Source: Firmicutes bacterium AF25-13AC (GTDB lineage: Bacteria > Bacillota > Clostridia > Lachnospirales > Lachnospiraceae). Taken from it: DNA of 38,955 nucleotides. Location: the NCBI GenBank assembly GCA_003478935.1, contig QUFP01000039.1, forward strand, positions 1 through 38,955, in the 5' to 3' direction. Within the stretch, counting starts at the first letter, position 1. Each line of letters begins with the position of its first letter. The position numbers and the translations under genes are program-made. This document shows positions 6,890 through 16,381 of this stretch, one piece after another. Below the pieces are notes generated by a model. That model searched no databases. It worked only from the letters and a program-made list of their open reading frames with translations, and was not told where the DNA came from.

Positions 6890-9031
6890 TTATTTTGTTT
6901 TCATAGTAAGGGCAATTCGTTTTTTCTTTAAATCTACGCTAAGCACTCTGACGTTTACAATATCTCCTACGCTTACAACCTCTGACGGATGCTTAACGTA
7001 GCGGTTACAAAGCTGTGAGAGATGGACTAGTCCGTCTTCATGCACACCTATATCAACAAATGCTCCAAAATCAACAACATTTCTAACTGTTCCCTTTAAT
7101 TCCATATCTGGCTTTAAGTCTTCCATGGACAGGACATCACTTCTAAGGATTGGCTTTGGCATTTCATCACGCGGATCTCTTGATGGCTTTTCTAATTCTT
7201 TTACAATATCAGCAAGTGTAAGTTCACCAATTCCAAGCTGCTTTGCAAGCTTAGCTGTCTGAAGTTTCTTTGCAATGCCTGCAGCCTTTCCCTCTAAAAT
7301 ATCCTGCGGCTTTAGTTCACATGATGCTAAAACTGCACGTGCTGCCTCGTAACTTTCCGGGTGAACGGCTGTGGCATCAAGCGGCTCATCTCCACCGCGA
7401 ATACGAAGAAAACCTGCACACTGCTCATATGCCTTTGGTCCAAGCTTTGCAACCTTTAACAACTGTTTTCTATTTGTAAACTGACCATTTTCCTCGCGGT
7501 AAGTAACGATATTTTTTGCAATTGTTTTCGTGATGCCTGACACATATTCGAGAAGCGCTGCTGAAGCTGTATTTAAATCCACGCCTACCTGATTTACACA
7601 GTCTTCTACTGTTCCATGAAGCATCTCATCGAGCTTTTTCTGATTCATATCATGCTGATACTGGCCGACACCGATAGCCTTTGGATCAATCTTGACAAGC
7701 TCTGCAAGCGGGTCCTGCACACGTCTGGCGATAGAAACAGCACTTCTCTGGCCAACATCAAAGTTTGGAAACTCCTCTGTTGCCTGTTTGCTTGCAGAAT
7801 ATACTGAAGCACCAGCCTCGTTTGTGATGACATAGCGCACAGGCGCATTGATTTCCTTAATCAAATCTGCAATGATTTGCTCAGACTCTCGCGATGCTGT
7901 TCCGTTTCCAACTGAAATCAATGTAATATGGTACTTTGCAATAAGTGCTTTTAAGATATCTTTTGATTCTTTTACTTTATTATGCGGTGCTGTCGGATAA
8001 ATGACCTTTGTGTCAATTACCTTTCCAAATGGATCAATTACAGCAAGCTTACAGCCTGTACGAAAGGCCGGATCCCAGCCAAGAACAGTCTGACCTGCAA
8101 TTGGCGGCTGCATCAGAAGCTGCTTTAGATTCTGTCCGAACACCTTCATTGCGCCCTCTTCTGCTGTCTCTGTCAGATTAGTGCGAAGCTCACGCTCTAT
8201 TGCAGGAGCGATCAGACGCTTATATGCATCCTCTGTAGCCTCACGAAGAATAGCTGCACAAGTTTCGTTCTTTCCCTTTGTCATTACATTATATAACCAG
8301 GAAAGAATCTCTTCCTGCGGTGCCTCAATTTTAACACTCAGCACCTTTTGATTTTCTCCGCGGTTTACAGCAAGCACCTGATGACCATTGATCTTTGTAA
8401 GCTGTGCCTGAAACTCATAATATGTTTCAAATACAGACTCTGTACCTTCTTCGCGAACTGTGGAGGTGAGCATACCTTTTTCCCATGTCATTTTACGAAT
8501 CTGGGCACGAAATGAAGCATCATCTGAAATGTGCTCAGCTAAAATATCCATGGCACCTAAAAGTGCATCTTCTGTGCTTTCCACACCTTTTTCCGGTGAT
8601 ACAAAAGCTTTTGCCAGCTCTTCTTTTGTTCCTTTTGCCTGTCCTAATAATATTTCATTTGCAAGCGGCTCTAAGCCTTTTTCTTTTGCAATTGTCGCTC
8701 TTGTACGGCGCTTTGGACGATATGGACGATAAAGATCTTCTATGACGGCTAATGTCTGTGCCTGCTCCATTTTCTTTTTCAGATCATCTGTGAGGACGCC
8801 AAGCTCTTCCATAGAAGCAAGAACGCTTGCCTTTTTCTCTTCGAGATTGCGAAGATATGTCAGCCTTTCATCGAGATTTCTAAGTATCTCATCATTTAAT
8901 GCACCGTGTGCTTCCTTGCGGTAGCGCGCAATAAAAGGGATGGTATTGCCCTCATCAATCAAATTTACAACTGCCTGAACCTGATCAGGGCGAATTTGCA
9001 GTTCTTCTGCTATCTTTTTAATAATATCCAT
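6890..9031 (-). CDS. tex: Tex-family RNA-binding protein (S1 domain)
   Basis: Tex/YhgF-type proteins bind nucleic acids and influence transcription and stress tolerance; the precise role in Clostridia is not settled. The 713-residue product shows the N-terminal helical Tex domain with VNLIDEGNTIPFIARYRKEAHG-type sequence. A YqgF/RNase H-like core (VLGWDPAFRTGCKLAVID, around 330) follows. Helix-hairpin-helix repeats come next, including GVDLNTASAALLEYVSGI near 495. The C-terminal S1 domain (GTVRNVVDFGAFVDIG) spans roughly 645-712. The start at 9031 follows AAAGG; an in-frame ATG 21 bases upstream is less likely. Confidence 0.95.
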   Translation of the reverse strand: MDIIKKIAEELQIRPDQVQAVVNLIDEGNTIPFIARYRKEAHGALNDEILRNLDERLTYLRNLEEKKASVLASMEELGVLTDDLKKKMEQAQTLAVIEDLYRPYRPKRRTRATIAKEKGLEPLANEILLGQAKGTKEELAKAFVSPEKGVESTEDALLGAMDILAEHISDDASFRAQIRKMTWEKGMLTSTVREEGTESVFETYYEFQAQLTKINGHQVLAVNRGENQKVLSVKIEAPQEEILSWLYNVMTKGKNETCAAILREATEDAYKRLIAPAIERELRTNLTETAEEGAMKVFGQNLKQLLMQPPIAGQTVLGWDPAFRTGCKLAVIDPFGKVIDTKVIYPTAPHNKVKESKDILKALIAKYHITLISVGNGTASRESEQIIADLIKEINAPVRYVITNEAGASVYSASKQATEEFPNFDVGQRSAVSIARRVQDPLAELVKIDPKAIGVGQYQHDMNQKKLDEMLHGTVEDCVNQVGVDLNTASAALLEYVSGITKTIAKNIVTYREENGQFTNRKQLLKVAKLGPKAYEQCAGFLRIRGGDEPLDATAVHPESYEAARAVLASCELKPQDILEGKAAGIAKKLQTAKLAKQLGIGELTLADIVKELEKPSRDPRDEMPKPILRSDVLSMEDLKPDMELKGTVRNVVDFGAFVDIGVHEDGLVHLSQLCNRYVKHPSEVVSVGDIVNVRVLSVDLKKKRIALTMKTK

Positions 9032-9076
9032 TTTGATGCCTTTCTGCACCATATATACTGATAGTGCAAATATTGG

Positions 9077-9105
9077 TTGTGACTTTTATTTTTATGTGAT
9101 ATGAT
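9077..9105 (+). promoter_or_regulatory. promoter of the 9191 membrane-protein gene
   Basis: -35 TTGTGA (9077-9082) and -10 TATGAT (9100-9105) are separated by 17 bp. It lies in the divergent gap between tex and the downstream gene. Confidence 0.65.
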
Positions 9106-9190
9106 AACACTAATGTTTATCATACATTGCAGTAGAATATTTTGCAACCCAGAAGATACACAAATTCGAAAAGAAAGGATTTTATTTTTT

Positions 9191-9787
9191 ATGGATGAAA
9201 ATAAGAACTATAAGGATCCTGAGCGTGAAGGCGATGATAACGACACCTATGATCCGTATGAGGAATATGTAAAGGATAAGGTTCATGAGGAGCAAAAGGA
9301 AGAGTATGGTGATTCTTATGCGCGCTATACTGATCCGCAGATGGGTCCTGAGGATGATAGAGGCCGTTCCTACAAACCACATCACAGACGTGCTACTAAT
9401 CTTGAGAAGATTGGCTTCGCAATGAGTATTGCTGCTTTGATCTGCTGTTGCTGTGCTAATATTTATTTGACGCTTGGTGTTTCTATCATGTCTCTTGCTG
9501 TTTTAATCTGTTCTCGCTTTTTTGCAAATGAGGATCATCACTTTCACCCTATTGCAATTACTGGAATTATTATCAGCAGCATCTCTATTGTGATTGTTGC
9601 GTTTATCCTCTTCTTCTATCTTGTTCTTTATCCACAGCTGTTAGAGGATCCAACTTACCGCGATATGCTAAGGCAGATGCAGGATCTTTTAAATAATAAG
9701 GCAAATTCACTGCTTCCTTCTGAGTCTGGCGCAGTAGCAGTACCAAATACAGTTCCGATGCCAACAAGCAACGGGGATACAATTTAA
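9191..9787 (+). CDS. small acidic membrane protein of unknown function
   Basis: A 198-residue protein. The first ~75 residues are highly charged and acidic (many D/E with Y), presumably cytoplasmic. Two or three hydrophobic segments follow (roughly 78-108 including ICCCCANIYLTLG, and 120-150), then an extracellular-looking 45-residue tail rich in Q/N/S/P. The ATG at 9191 is chosen because the sequence upstream is non-coding in style and AAAGGA lies before it. The layout resembles DUF4190-like membrane proteins common in Lachnospiraceae, but I cannot assign a function. Confidence 0.8.
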   Translation: MDENKNYKDPEREGDDNDTYDPYEEYVKDKVHEEQKEEYGDSYARYTDPQMGPEDDRGRSYKPHHRRATNLEKIGFAMSIAALICCCCANIYLTLGVSIMSLAVLICSRFFANEDHHFHPIAITGIIISSISIVIVAFILFFYLVLYPQLLEDPTYRDMLRQMQDLLNNKANSLLPSESGAVAVPNTVPMPTSNGDTI

Positions 9788-9811
9788 AATTTTAAAATGC
9801 GTCACGCAACA

Positions 9812-9946
9812 AAAGCCCTTAGGTGCAATGGTTTCGTCGACGGACCAAACTCAGCAGGTTCCTTTTATGTTCTTTATTATTATACATTACTTTGAAAGAC
9901 CTGCTTCAAGTGTCCGTCTCGTGAAATCCATTCACCTTCGGGCTTT
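9812..9946. repeat. long imperfect palindrome between convergent genes
   Basis: A ~135-nt element fills the gap between the plus-strand gene ending at 9787 and the minus-strand gene ending at 9961. Paired blocks, from outside inward: AAAGCCC/GGGCTTT (9812-9818, 9940-9946), AGGTG/CACCT (9821-9825, 9933-9937), AATGG/CCATT (9827-9831, 9928-9932), TTTC/GAAA, GACGGAC/GTCCGTC (9839-9845, 9912-9918), AGCAGGT/ACCTGCT (9853-9859, 9899-9905). The apex is an AT-rich ~39-nt loop. It could serve as a bidirectional transcription barrier, but it lacks flanking T tracts, so a classical terminator is not shown. Confidence 0.75.
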
Positions 9947-9960
9947 GCCGCAATATTGGC

Positions 9961-10386
9961 TTATCCATGAACTGTAACATTTTTTATGATAAAATTAAGA
10001 AAAAACAATACTACCGTTGCCCATAACTGCCAGCTTCGATATTTGAAGCCTCTAATACGTCCTTTTGACAGATAGTGAAGACTTTGCCAACACAAAAATA
10101 TAATTGTCCATACGGCGAGATATGGTACTGCCGGATGATAATAAATACTGTCAAACAGCCTGCCACAAAGAAGCGCCTTTACTGCTCGTGTACCGCCGCA
10201 GCCTGGGCAATACCAGCCAGTGAGGCTATAAATAAAGCATGGTGCTCCCTGTGCGATCCATTCAAGATCAAGTACATGCAAAATGCCAAGGCCGCCAACA
10301 AAAATAATTATACCAGCCACTATAATGCAAAAGAGGACATCTTCTGTCCTCTCTGCATGATCTTTATTTTTATGATCCATAATCAT
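9961..10386 (-). CDS. DUF2752 family membrane protein
   Basis: The product has about three hydrophobic segments and the family signature GWYCPGCGGTRAVKALLCGR, with two cysteines (CPGC), followed by HPAVPYL. DUF2752 proteins are small membrane proteins of unknown function found widely in Firmicutes and Bacteroidetes. Two start codons are possible (10386 or 10380). Both follow the hom stop directly, so it is probably translated with hom. I give the longer form, about 141 residues. Confidence 0.82.
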   Translation of the reverse strand: MIMDHKNKDHAERTEDVLFCIIVAGIIIFVGGLGILHVLDLEWIAQGAPCFIYSLTGWYCPGCGGTRAVKALLCGRLFDSIYYHPAVPYLAVWTIIFLCWQSLHYLSKGRIRGFKYRSWQLWATVVLFFLNFIIKNVTVHG

Positions 10387-10388
10387 TC

Positions 10389-11594
10389 TTACTTTGCCAA
10401 ACGAATCACACTGACAACTGGATAGTTTTCGCACAGCGCATCAAATTCATTTTCAGCCCACTCTGCTGTAATAAGTCCAAACTCATCTGCAATACCAGCA
10501 TCTACAATCTGCTTTGCCTTAAAGCTTTCTGCTACAGCGTTTGCATCTGTTCCCTTTACACGCACAAAGTAGCTGTGTGTTGATTTTAAATGATCTGAAA
10601 CAGTCATCTTTCCTAGCTCATATGGTGCAATCTCGGTAATCTTCGGATTTCTTGCTGCATTTACAACATCTGCCACTACAGCGGAAGCGGTTGGAAGCTT
10701 TCCTGCTCCTGCACCATAAAACATCAAATCGCCCATGCACTCACCGCGAACAAGGATTGCGTTCATTACATTATTAACTGCAAAAAGCGGATGCTCGTTT
10801 GTGATCATAACAGGGCATACCATTGCACTGATACTGCCATCCTCTTTCTTTTTGCTTGTTCCAAACAGCTTAATATGGCTGCCAAGAACCTTTGCGTATG
10901 CAAAATCAGCTGATGTGATCTTTGTAATACCCTCAGTATATACATCCTCATAATCTACATATTTGCCAAATGCAAGTGAGGACAAAATTGCAATCTTTCT
11001 GCGTGCATCATGACCCTCAACATCTGCCGCTGGGTTTCTCTCTGCGTAGCCTCTCTCCTGTGCATCCTCAAGGACTGCATCATAATCAAGACCATCTTCA
11101 CTCATCTTGGTTAACATATAGTTTGTGGTGCCGTTTAGAATACCGGTAATCTCGGTTACTGCATCGGAAGTAATGCTTGAAACAAGAGGACGAATAATCG
11201 GAATACCGCCGCCTACACTTGCCTCAAATAAGAAGCTTACATGATGTGCCTTTGCAATCTCAAGAAGCTCTGGACCATGCGCTGCAACAAGCTCCTTATT
11301 GGAAGTTGCAACATGCTTTCCAGCCTCAAGACAAGCCTTTACGAAAGCATATGCCGGCTTTGTTCCACCCATAGTCTCAACAACGATTGAAATTTCTGGG
11401 TTCTGTGTAATCAGATTAATATCCTTTACTACCTTATCTTCCATCACGTCGCCTGGGAAATCACGAAGATCAAGTACGCATGCCGGCACGATCTCATCTC
11501 CTGCCTTCTTTGCGATTGTTTCCTTATTCTTCAGCAATACCTGCACAACTCCTGAACCGATATTTCCATATCCTAACACTGCTACCTTAATCAT
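10389..11594 (-). CDS. hom: homoserine dehydrogenase
   Basis: The enzyme reduces aspartate semialdehyde to homoserine in the threonine/methionine branch of the aspartate pathway. The 401-residue protein has the Rossmann start KVAVLGYGNIGSGVVQVL and the family signature GILNGTTNYMLTKM near residue 175. The EAxVGGGIPII stretch and EGHDARRKIAIL of the catalytic domain are also present. The C-terminal ~70 residues form a short regulatory region resembling an ACT domain (HSYFVRVKG). The ATG at 11594 has GGAAAGG upstream at a usable distance; a TTG four codons earlier does not. The gene lies downstream of prfB. Confidence 0.96.
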   Translation of the reverse strand: MIKVAVLGYGNIGSGVVQVLLKNKETIAKKAGDEIVPACVLDLRDFPGDVMEDKVVKDINLITQNPEISIVVETMGGTKPAYAFVKACLEAGKHVATSNKELVAAHGPELLEIAKAHHVSFLFEASVGGGIPIIRPLVSSITSDAVTEITGILNGTTNYMLTKMSEDGLDYDAVLEDAQERGYAERNPAADVEGHDARRKIAILSSLAFGKYVDYEDVYTEGITKITSADFAYAKVLGSHIKLFGTSKKKEDGSISAMVCPVMITNEHPLFAVNNVMNAILVRGECMGDLMFYGAGAGKLPTASAVVADVVNAARNPKITEIAPYELGKMTVSDHLKSTHSYFVRVKGTDANAVAESFKAKQIVDAGIADEFGLITAEWAENEFDALCENYPVVSVIRLAK

Positions 11595-11645
11595 ACTTAT
11601 GTCCAACCTTTCCAGTTATGTGATTTTTGAGCTTTGAGGGTCTTT

Positions 11646-12779
11646 TTACTCTCCTGTGTCCTCAGATACCTTCTCTCCTGTAGACAGCCATCTTAAATAC
11701 GCGCTGATAAACAGATCGATGTCTCCATCAAGTACAGCGCTTGCATTTCCGCTGCTGGCACCAGTACGATGATCCTTTACCATAGTGTATGGCTGAAGTA
11801 CGTAAGAGCGAATCTGATTTCCCCACGCGATGTCTTTTACCTCACCACGGATGCCGGAAATCTTTTCTTCATTTTCCTGCTGCTTTAACATATACAGCTT
11901 TGCTTTTAACATCTGCATTGCCTTGTCCTTATTCTGGAACTGGGAACGCTCATTCTGACAGGTAACAACGATACCAGTCGGAAGATGCGTAATACGAATT
12001 GCAGATGAGGTCTTATTGATATGCTGTCCGCCGGCACCACTAGAACGGTAGGTATCGATACGAAGATCATCATCGTTGATTTCAACATCAAGATCTTCCT
12101 CGATCTCTGGCATAACATCACAGGAAACAAAAGAAGTCTGACGCTTTCCTGCTGCGTTAAACGGGGAAATACGAACCAGTCTGTGAACACCCTTCTCAGA
12201 CTTTAAATAACCGTAGGCATTCTCACCATTTACCTGGAAGGTGACTGACTTAATTCCAGCCTCATCACCATCAAGCATATCAAGAACTTCTACTGAGAAG
12301 CCATTTCTGTCAGCGTAACGTGTATACATACGATACAGCATACCAGACCAGTCGCATGCCTCAGTACCGCCGGCACCTGCATTCAAACGAATGATGGCAT
12401 TATTTTTATCATACTCACCATTTAACAATGTGCTAAGTCTGAGCGCTTCAAGGTTTGTCGTGAACTCATCAAGAGACTCCTGAATGACAGGAATAACCTC
12501 TGGATCATTCTCCTCGTAACCCATCTCAATAAGCTCACTAATATCGTCATACTGAGTAGACAATGTTGTGTAGCTCTTTACGGTATCTTCCAGACTCTTT
12601 AACTCTTTTGTCATCTTCTGAGAACGCTCTGGGTCATCCCAGAAATCAGGAGCTTCCATATAACGTGAAAGCTCTGCAATTCTCTCTTTTTTGGCATCCA
12701 GATTTAAAGAAGCACCAAGCTCCTTTAACATCGGGACATAAGTAGACAGTGTGTACTTAAACTGATCTAACTCTACCAC
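11646..12779 (-). CDS. prfB: peptide chain release factor 2
   Basis: RF2 recognises UGA/UAA stops and triggers peptide release. The 377-residue product carries the stop-recognition SPF motif (VRISPFN) and the catalytic GGQ motif (RSSGAGGQHINKTSSAIR). The start codon is GTG at 12779 after an AGAGGAAG ribosome site. Unlike many bacterial prfB genes, the N-terminal helix region and the body are in one uninterrupted frame, so there is no programmed +1 frameshift. It lies between secA and hom on the minus strand, 64 nt after secA. Confidence 0.97.
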   Translation of the reverse strand: MVELDQFKYTLSTYVPMLKELGASLNLDAKKERIAELSRYMEAPDFWDDPERSQKMTKELKSLEDTVKSYTTLSTQYDDISELIEMGYEENDPEVIPVIQESLDEFTTNLEALRLSTLLNGEYDKNNAIIRLNAGAGGTEACDWSGMLYRMYTRYADRNGFSVEVLDMLDGDEAGIKSVTFQVNGENAYGYLKSEKGVHRLVRISPFNAAGKRQTSFVSCDVMPEIEEDLDVEINDDDLRIDTYRSSGAGGQHINKTSSAIRITHLPTGIVVTCQNERSQFQNKDKAMQMLKAKLYMLKQQENEEKISGIRGEVKDIAWGNQIRSYVLQPYTMVKDHRTGASSGNASAVLDGDIDLFISAYLRWLSTGEKVSEDTGE

Positions 12780-12843
12780 TTTTCTTCCTCTACTTTCTTT
12801 AATTCAAATTCAATATTTCAAGTTCAATATATCTTTGCGTCAT

Positions 12844-15420
12844 TTACTCAGCAAATCTTCCGCAGCACTGCTTATATTTCTTGCCAGAACCGCATGGACA
12901 CGGATCATTTGGCTGAATCTTCGGTGCATTTCTGCGAACCGGTGCCTTCACGCCGCTGTCATCCTTGTTTGTTCCTGTCACCTTTGCTACCTGCTCACGC
13001 TCCTCTGGCTTTTCAACCTTTACGCGGAACATCATCTTGACAGTATCCTCACGGATGCTTGCCATCATCTCGTTGAACATGTCATAGCCTGCCATCTTAT
13101 ACTCATTGAGCGGATCGCGCTGTGCATATGCCTGAAGACCGATACCCTGACGTAGCTGATCCATATCGTCGATGTGATCCATCCACTTGCGGTCGATGGT
13201 CTTTAACAGAACAACGCGCTCTGCCTCTCTCATGCTCTCTGGATCTGGGAACTCGCTTTCCTTGTCTGCATAAGCCTGCAGTGCCATCTCTGTAAGAGTC
13301 TCTTTTAATTCTGCCTTCTTCATGTTCTTTGTTTCATCTGCTGACGGCATATATTCGGTAAGCGGAATGATGGAACGAAGCTCGATATTTAACTGAGCGA
13401 AATCCCAATCCTCCGGCGCCTGCTCATCTGAGATTGTGCGGTCTACAACCTGGCTGACGATATCTCTAATCATCTTTAAGATAACATCCTTCATGCTCTC
13501 TCCATCAAGAACCTGACGGCGCTCCTTGTAGATGATTTCACGCTGCTCATTCATGACCTCATCATACTTTAAGACATTCTCACGAATACCGTAGTTGTTG
13601 CCCTCAATCTTCTTTTGTGCCTTCTCAATTGCAGATGTTAACATCTTGTGCTCAATCTGCTCGCCGTCCTGAACACCAAGCGCATTGAACATGCTCATGA
13701 TCTTTTCTGAACCGAACAGACGCATCAGATCATCCTCAAGGGAAATATAAAATCTTGATTCACCAGGATCACCCTGACGTCCGGAACGACCTCTTAACTG
13801 GTTATCAATACGTCTTGACTCATGACGCTCTGTACCAATGATCTTTAATCCGCCAAGTTTTCTTGATTCCTCATCAAGCTTGATATCTGTACCACGTCCT
13901 GCCATATTAGTTGCAATTGTAACAGAACCATGCACACCTGCGCCTGCAACGATCTGAGCCTCTAGCTCATGATACTTTGCATTCAATACGTTATGCGGAA
14001 TACCGCGTCTTTTTAACATGCCGCTTAAAAGTTCAGAAGTATCAATATTTACTGTACCAACAAGTACCGGCTGTCCCTTCTTGTAGGTCTCCTCAACCTC
14101 GTCGCATACTGCCTTATATTTTTCTTTCTTTGTCTTATAAACAGCATCCTGATGATCAATACGTGCAATCGGCTTGTTTGTTGGAATCTCAACTACGTCC
14201 ATGCCGTAGATGTTACGAAACTCTCGCTCCTCCGTAAGCGCTGTACCAGTCATACCGCACTTTTTATCAAATTTATTAAAGAAGTTCTGGAAGGTGATAG
14301 TTGCAAGTGTTTTGCTCTCTCTCTTTACCTTTACATGCTCCTTTGCCTCAATTGCCTGATGCAGACCATCGGAGTAGCGTCTGCCTGGCATGATACGTCC
14401 TGTAAACTCATCGACAATAAGAATCTCATCGTCCTTTACAACGTAATCCTGATCACGGAACATCATATAGTTTGCTTTGAGTGCCATGATCATATTATGC
14501 TGAATTTCAAGATTCTCCGCATCTGCAAGGTTATCAATATGGAAGAACTGCTCTACCTTTTGAACACCCTGCTCGGTTAAGTTGATTGTCTTATCTTTCT
14601 CGCTGACAACAAAGTCACCAGTCTCAGTGATCTCCTCACCCATAAGAGCATTCATCTTGGAAAACTCTGCACTTGCCTCACCCTTTTCAAGACGCTTTGC
14701 CAGAATATCGCAAACCTCATACAGCTTTGTAGATTTTCCACTCTGACCTGAAATAATAAGAGGTGTTCTAGCCTCATCGATCAAAATGGAATCGACCTCA
14801 TCGATGATCGCAAAGTGAAGACCTCTCATTACGAGCTGCTCCTTATATACGACCATGTTATCACGAAGATAGTCGAAACCTAACTCATTATTTGTTACAT
14901 ATGTGATATCGCAATTATATGCTGCTCTTCGCTCATCATTGTTCATGCTGTTTAATACACAGCCAACCGTAAGACCAAGGAATCTGTGAACCTTTCCTTC
15001 GTTCTCAGCATCACGCTGTGCCAGATAGTCGTTAACAGTAACGACATGAACACCCTCGCCTGCCAGTGCGTTTAAATAAGAAGGAAGTGCTGCCACGTTG
15101 GTCTTTCCTTCACCAGTCCTCATCTCTGCGATACGTCCCTGATGCAGTACGATACCGCCCGTCAGCTGAACCGGATAATGCTCCTCGCCCAACACTCTTC
15201 TGGAGGCCTCACGAACTGTAGCGAAGGCTTCCGGAAGGATATCATCCAGTGTCTCGCCCTTTGCAAGGCGCTCTTTAAATTCTACTGTCTTATGCTGAAG
15301 TTCTTCATCTGACAGTGCGACCCACTGCTCACGCATGCCGAGGATCTTATCCACGATTGGCTTGATACGCTTAAGCTCATGCTGGCTGTGAGTACCAAAT
15401 ATCTTATTTATGAATCCCAT
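12844..15420 (-). CDS. secA: protein translocase subunit SecA
   Basis: SecA is the cytoplasmic ATPase motor of the Sec export pathway. At 858 residues it has family length. Visible are the Walker A region [10 protein letters not shown], the DEAD-type [18 protein letters not shown], the [20 protein letters not shown] stretch, [13 protein letters not shown] and the [13 protein letters not shown] helicase motif. The C-terminal zinc-binding [14 protein letters not shown] binds SecB/lipids. The start is preceded by GGAGG. Its own promoter lies about 45 nt upstream. Confidence 0.98.
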   Translation of the reverse strand: MGFINKIFGTHSQHELKRIKPIVDKILGMREQWVALSDEELQHKTVEFKERLAKGETLDDILPEAFATVREASRRVLGEEHYPVQLTGGIVLHQGRIAEMRTGEGKTNVAALPSYLNALAGEGVHVVTVNDYLAQRDAENEGKVHRFLGLTVGCVLNSMNNDERRAAYNCDITYVTNNELGFDYLRDNMVVYKEQLVMRGLHFAIIDEVDSILIDEARTPLIISGQSGKSTKLYEVCDILAKRLEKGEASAEFSKMNALMGEEITETGDFVVSEKDKTINLTEQGVQKVEQFFHIDNLADAENLEIQHNMIMALKANYMMFRDQDYVVKDDEILIVDEFTGRIMPGRRYSDGLHQAIEAKEHVKVKRESKTLATITFQNFFNKFDKKCGMTGTALTEEREFRNIYGMDVVEIPTNKPIARIDHQDAVYKTKKEKYKAVCDEVEETYKKGQPVLVGTVNIDTSELLSGMLKRRGIPHNVLNAKYHELEAQIVAGAGVHGSVTIATNMAGRGTDIKLDEESRKLGGLKIIGTERHESRRIDNQLRGRSGRQGDPGESRFYISLEDDLMRLFGSEKIMSMFNALGVQDGEQIEHKMLTSAIEKAQKKIEGNNYGIRENVLKYDEVMNEQREIIYKERRQVLDGESMKDVILKMIRDIVSQVVDRTISDEQAPEDWDFAQLNIELRSIIPLTEYMPSADETKNMKKAELKETLTEMALQAYADKESEFPDPESMREAERVVLLKTIDRKWMDHIDDMDQLRQGIGLQAYAQRDPLNEYKMAGYDMFNEMMASIREDTVKMMFRVKVEKPEEREQVAKVTGTNKDDSGVKAPVRRNAPKIQPNDPCPCGSGKKYKQCCGRFAE

Positions 15421-15459
15421 ATCTGCCTCCTAAATACATACCGATAGTACAACAGACTA

Positions 15460-15488
15460 ATTCTATCATTTTTCCTATAAAAATTCAA
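15460..15488 (-). promoter_or_regulatory. secA promoter
   Basis: Minus-strand -35 TTGAAT (15483-15488) and -10 TAGAAT (15460-15465) with a 17-bp spacer, upstream of the secA ribosome site. Confidence 0.7.
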
Positions 15489-15576
15489 GACATTTTTATT
15501 CCTACTTCAGTTTAGGGTTTTTCCGGAAAAATGTAAAAAGATGTATAAAAATTCTCTAAATTACATCAAAATTATA

Positions 15577-15605
15577 TTTACAAAATCATTGTTTTGTGCT
15601 ATACT
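15577..15605 (+). promoter_or_regulatory. hpf promoter
   Basis: -35 TTTACA (15577-15582) and -10 TATACT (15600-15605), 17-bp spacer, divergent from the secA promoter. Confidence 0.72.
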
Positions 15606-15669
15606 CTTGGTAAATAAATAAAGACACATTTTATTTATTTCTATGATTCTATCGGAAGGAGCTGATTGT

Positions 15670-16059
15670 ATGAAGTATATCATTACAGGAAGAAATATCG
15701 AGGTCACTGAGGGCCTGAAATCAGCAATTTATGAAAAGATCGGAAAACTTGAGCGCTATTTCACACCAGATGCAACAGTTTATGTTACGTTAAGCGTTCA
15801 GAAGGATCGTCAGAAAATCGAGGTTACGATCCCAGTTAAAGGAAGCCTGGTTCGTGCAGAACAGGAAAGTTCGGATATGTATGTTTCGATCGATTTAGTA
15901 GAAGAAATCATTGAGCGTCAGCTGAGACGTTATAAAACGAAACTGATTGCCAGAGAGCAGGATGGCGGAGACTTCTCAAGTGCCTTTATTGAGGAAGAGG
16001 ATGAGTCTCCGAAGAGAATGAGGGCATCAATATTGCACGTGTTAAGCGTTTCCCATTAA
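15670..16059 (+). CDS. hpf: ribosome hibernation promoting factor, N-terminal domain (frame disrupted)
   Basis: Long-form HPF binds the 30S subunit and pairs ribosomes into inactive 100S dimers. The N-terminal ribosome-binding domain (MKYIITGRNIEVTEGLKSAI to about residue 95) and the charged linker are intact. At codon CCG (16009-16011) the frame leaves the family sequence; reading on gives a short unrelated tail ending at 16059. The C-terminal dimerisation domain continues in the -1 frame (see the next entry). As written, the gene would make a short-form-like HPF of about 129 residues. The start at 15670 follows GGAAGGAG; upstream in-frame codons are leader. Confidence 0.9.
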   Translation: MKYIITGRNIEVTEGLKSAIYEKIGKLERYFTPDATVYVTLSVQKDRQKIEVTIPVKGSLVRAEQESSDMYVSIDLVEEIIERQLRRYKTKLIAREQDGGDFSSAFIEEEDESPKRMRASILHVLSVSH

Positions 16060-16205
16060 AGCCAATGAATCCTGAGGAGGCTTGCCTTCAGATGGAGCTT
16101 TTGGGACATAACTTCTTTGTATTCTACAACTGCGATGAGGATCGCGTAAATGTCGTTTACAAGAGAAAGAATGGTACTTATGGTCTGATCGGACCTGAGT
16201 TCTAA
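16011..16205 (+). pseudogene. hpf: hpf C-terminal dimerisation domain, out of frame (-1)
   Basis: From GAA at 16011 the -1 frame reads EENEGINIARVKRFPLKPMN, then EEACLQMELLGHNFFVFYN and VVYKRKNGTYGLIGPEF, ending with TAA at 16203-16205. This is the conserved C-terminal domain of long-form HPF in Firmicutes, complete and without further defects. One missing base near 16005-16011 explains the break. There is no obvious slippery heptamer, so a real indel or a sequencing/assembly error is more likely than programmed frameshifting. Confidence 0.85.
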
Positions 16206-16225
16206 TAATTAAATTGTTACTTACA

Positions 16226-16255
16226 GGGCATCTCAAATGGAGGTGCCCTTTTTTT
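16226..16255 (+). terminator. intrinsic terminator of hpf
   Basis: GGGCATCTC pairs with GAGGTGCCC (one wobble pair) around a short loop and is followed by seven T residues. Confidence 0.9.
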
Positions 16256-16381
16256 CGACACTTTTTTCCATTTTTTACCACTATCAGATAGAGTTTTGTC
16301 TGATTATAGCTGTTTTTGTTGCTGTCAGCAAGTTATGCTTCCTATCTATTAGATATATTCTTATACTAGGAGGTAGGATTT

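Noticed and set aside
15421..15669. Possible raiA-motif ncRNA upstream of hpf.
   Set aside because: The secA-hpf gap is AT-rich, holds two divergent promoters and lacks the ~200-nt GC-rich structure expected of that motif.
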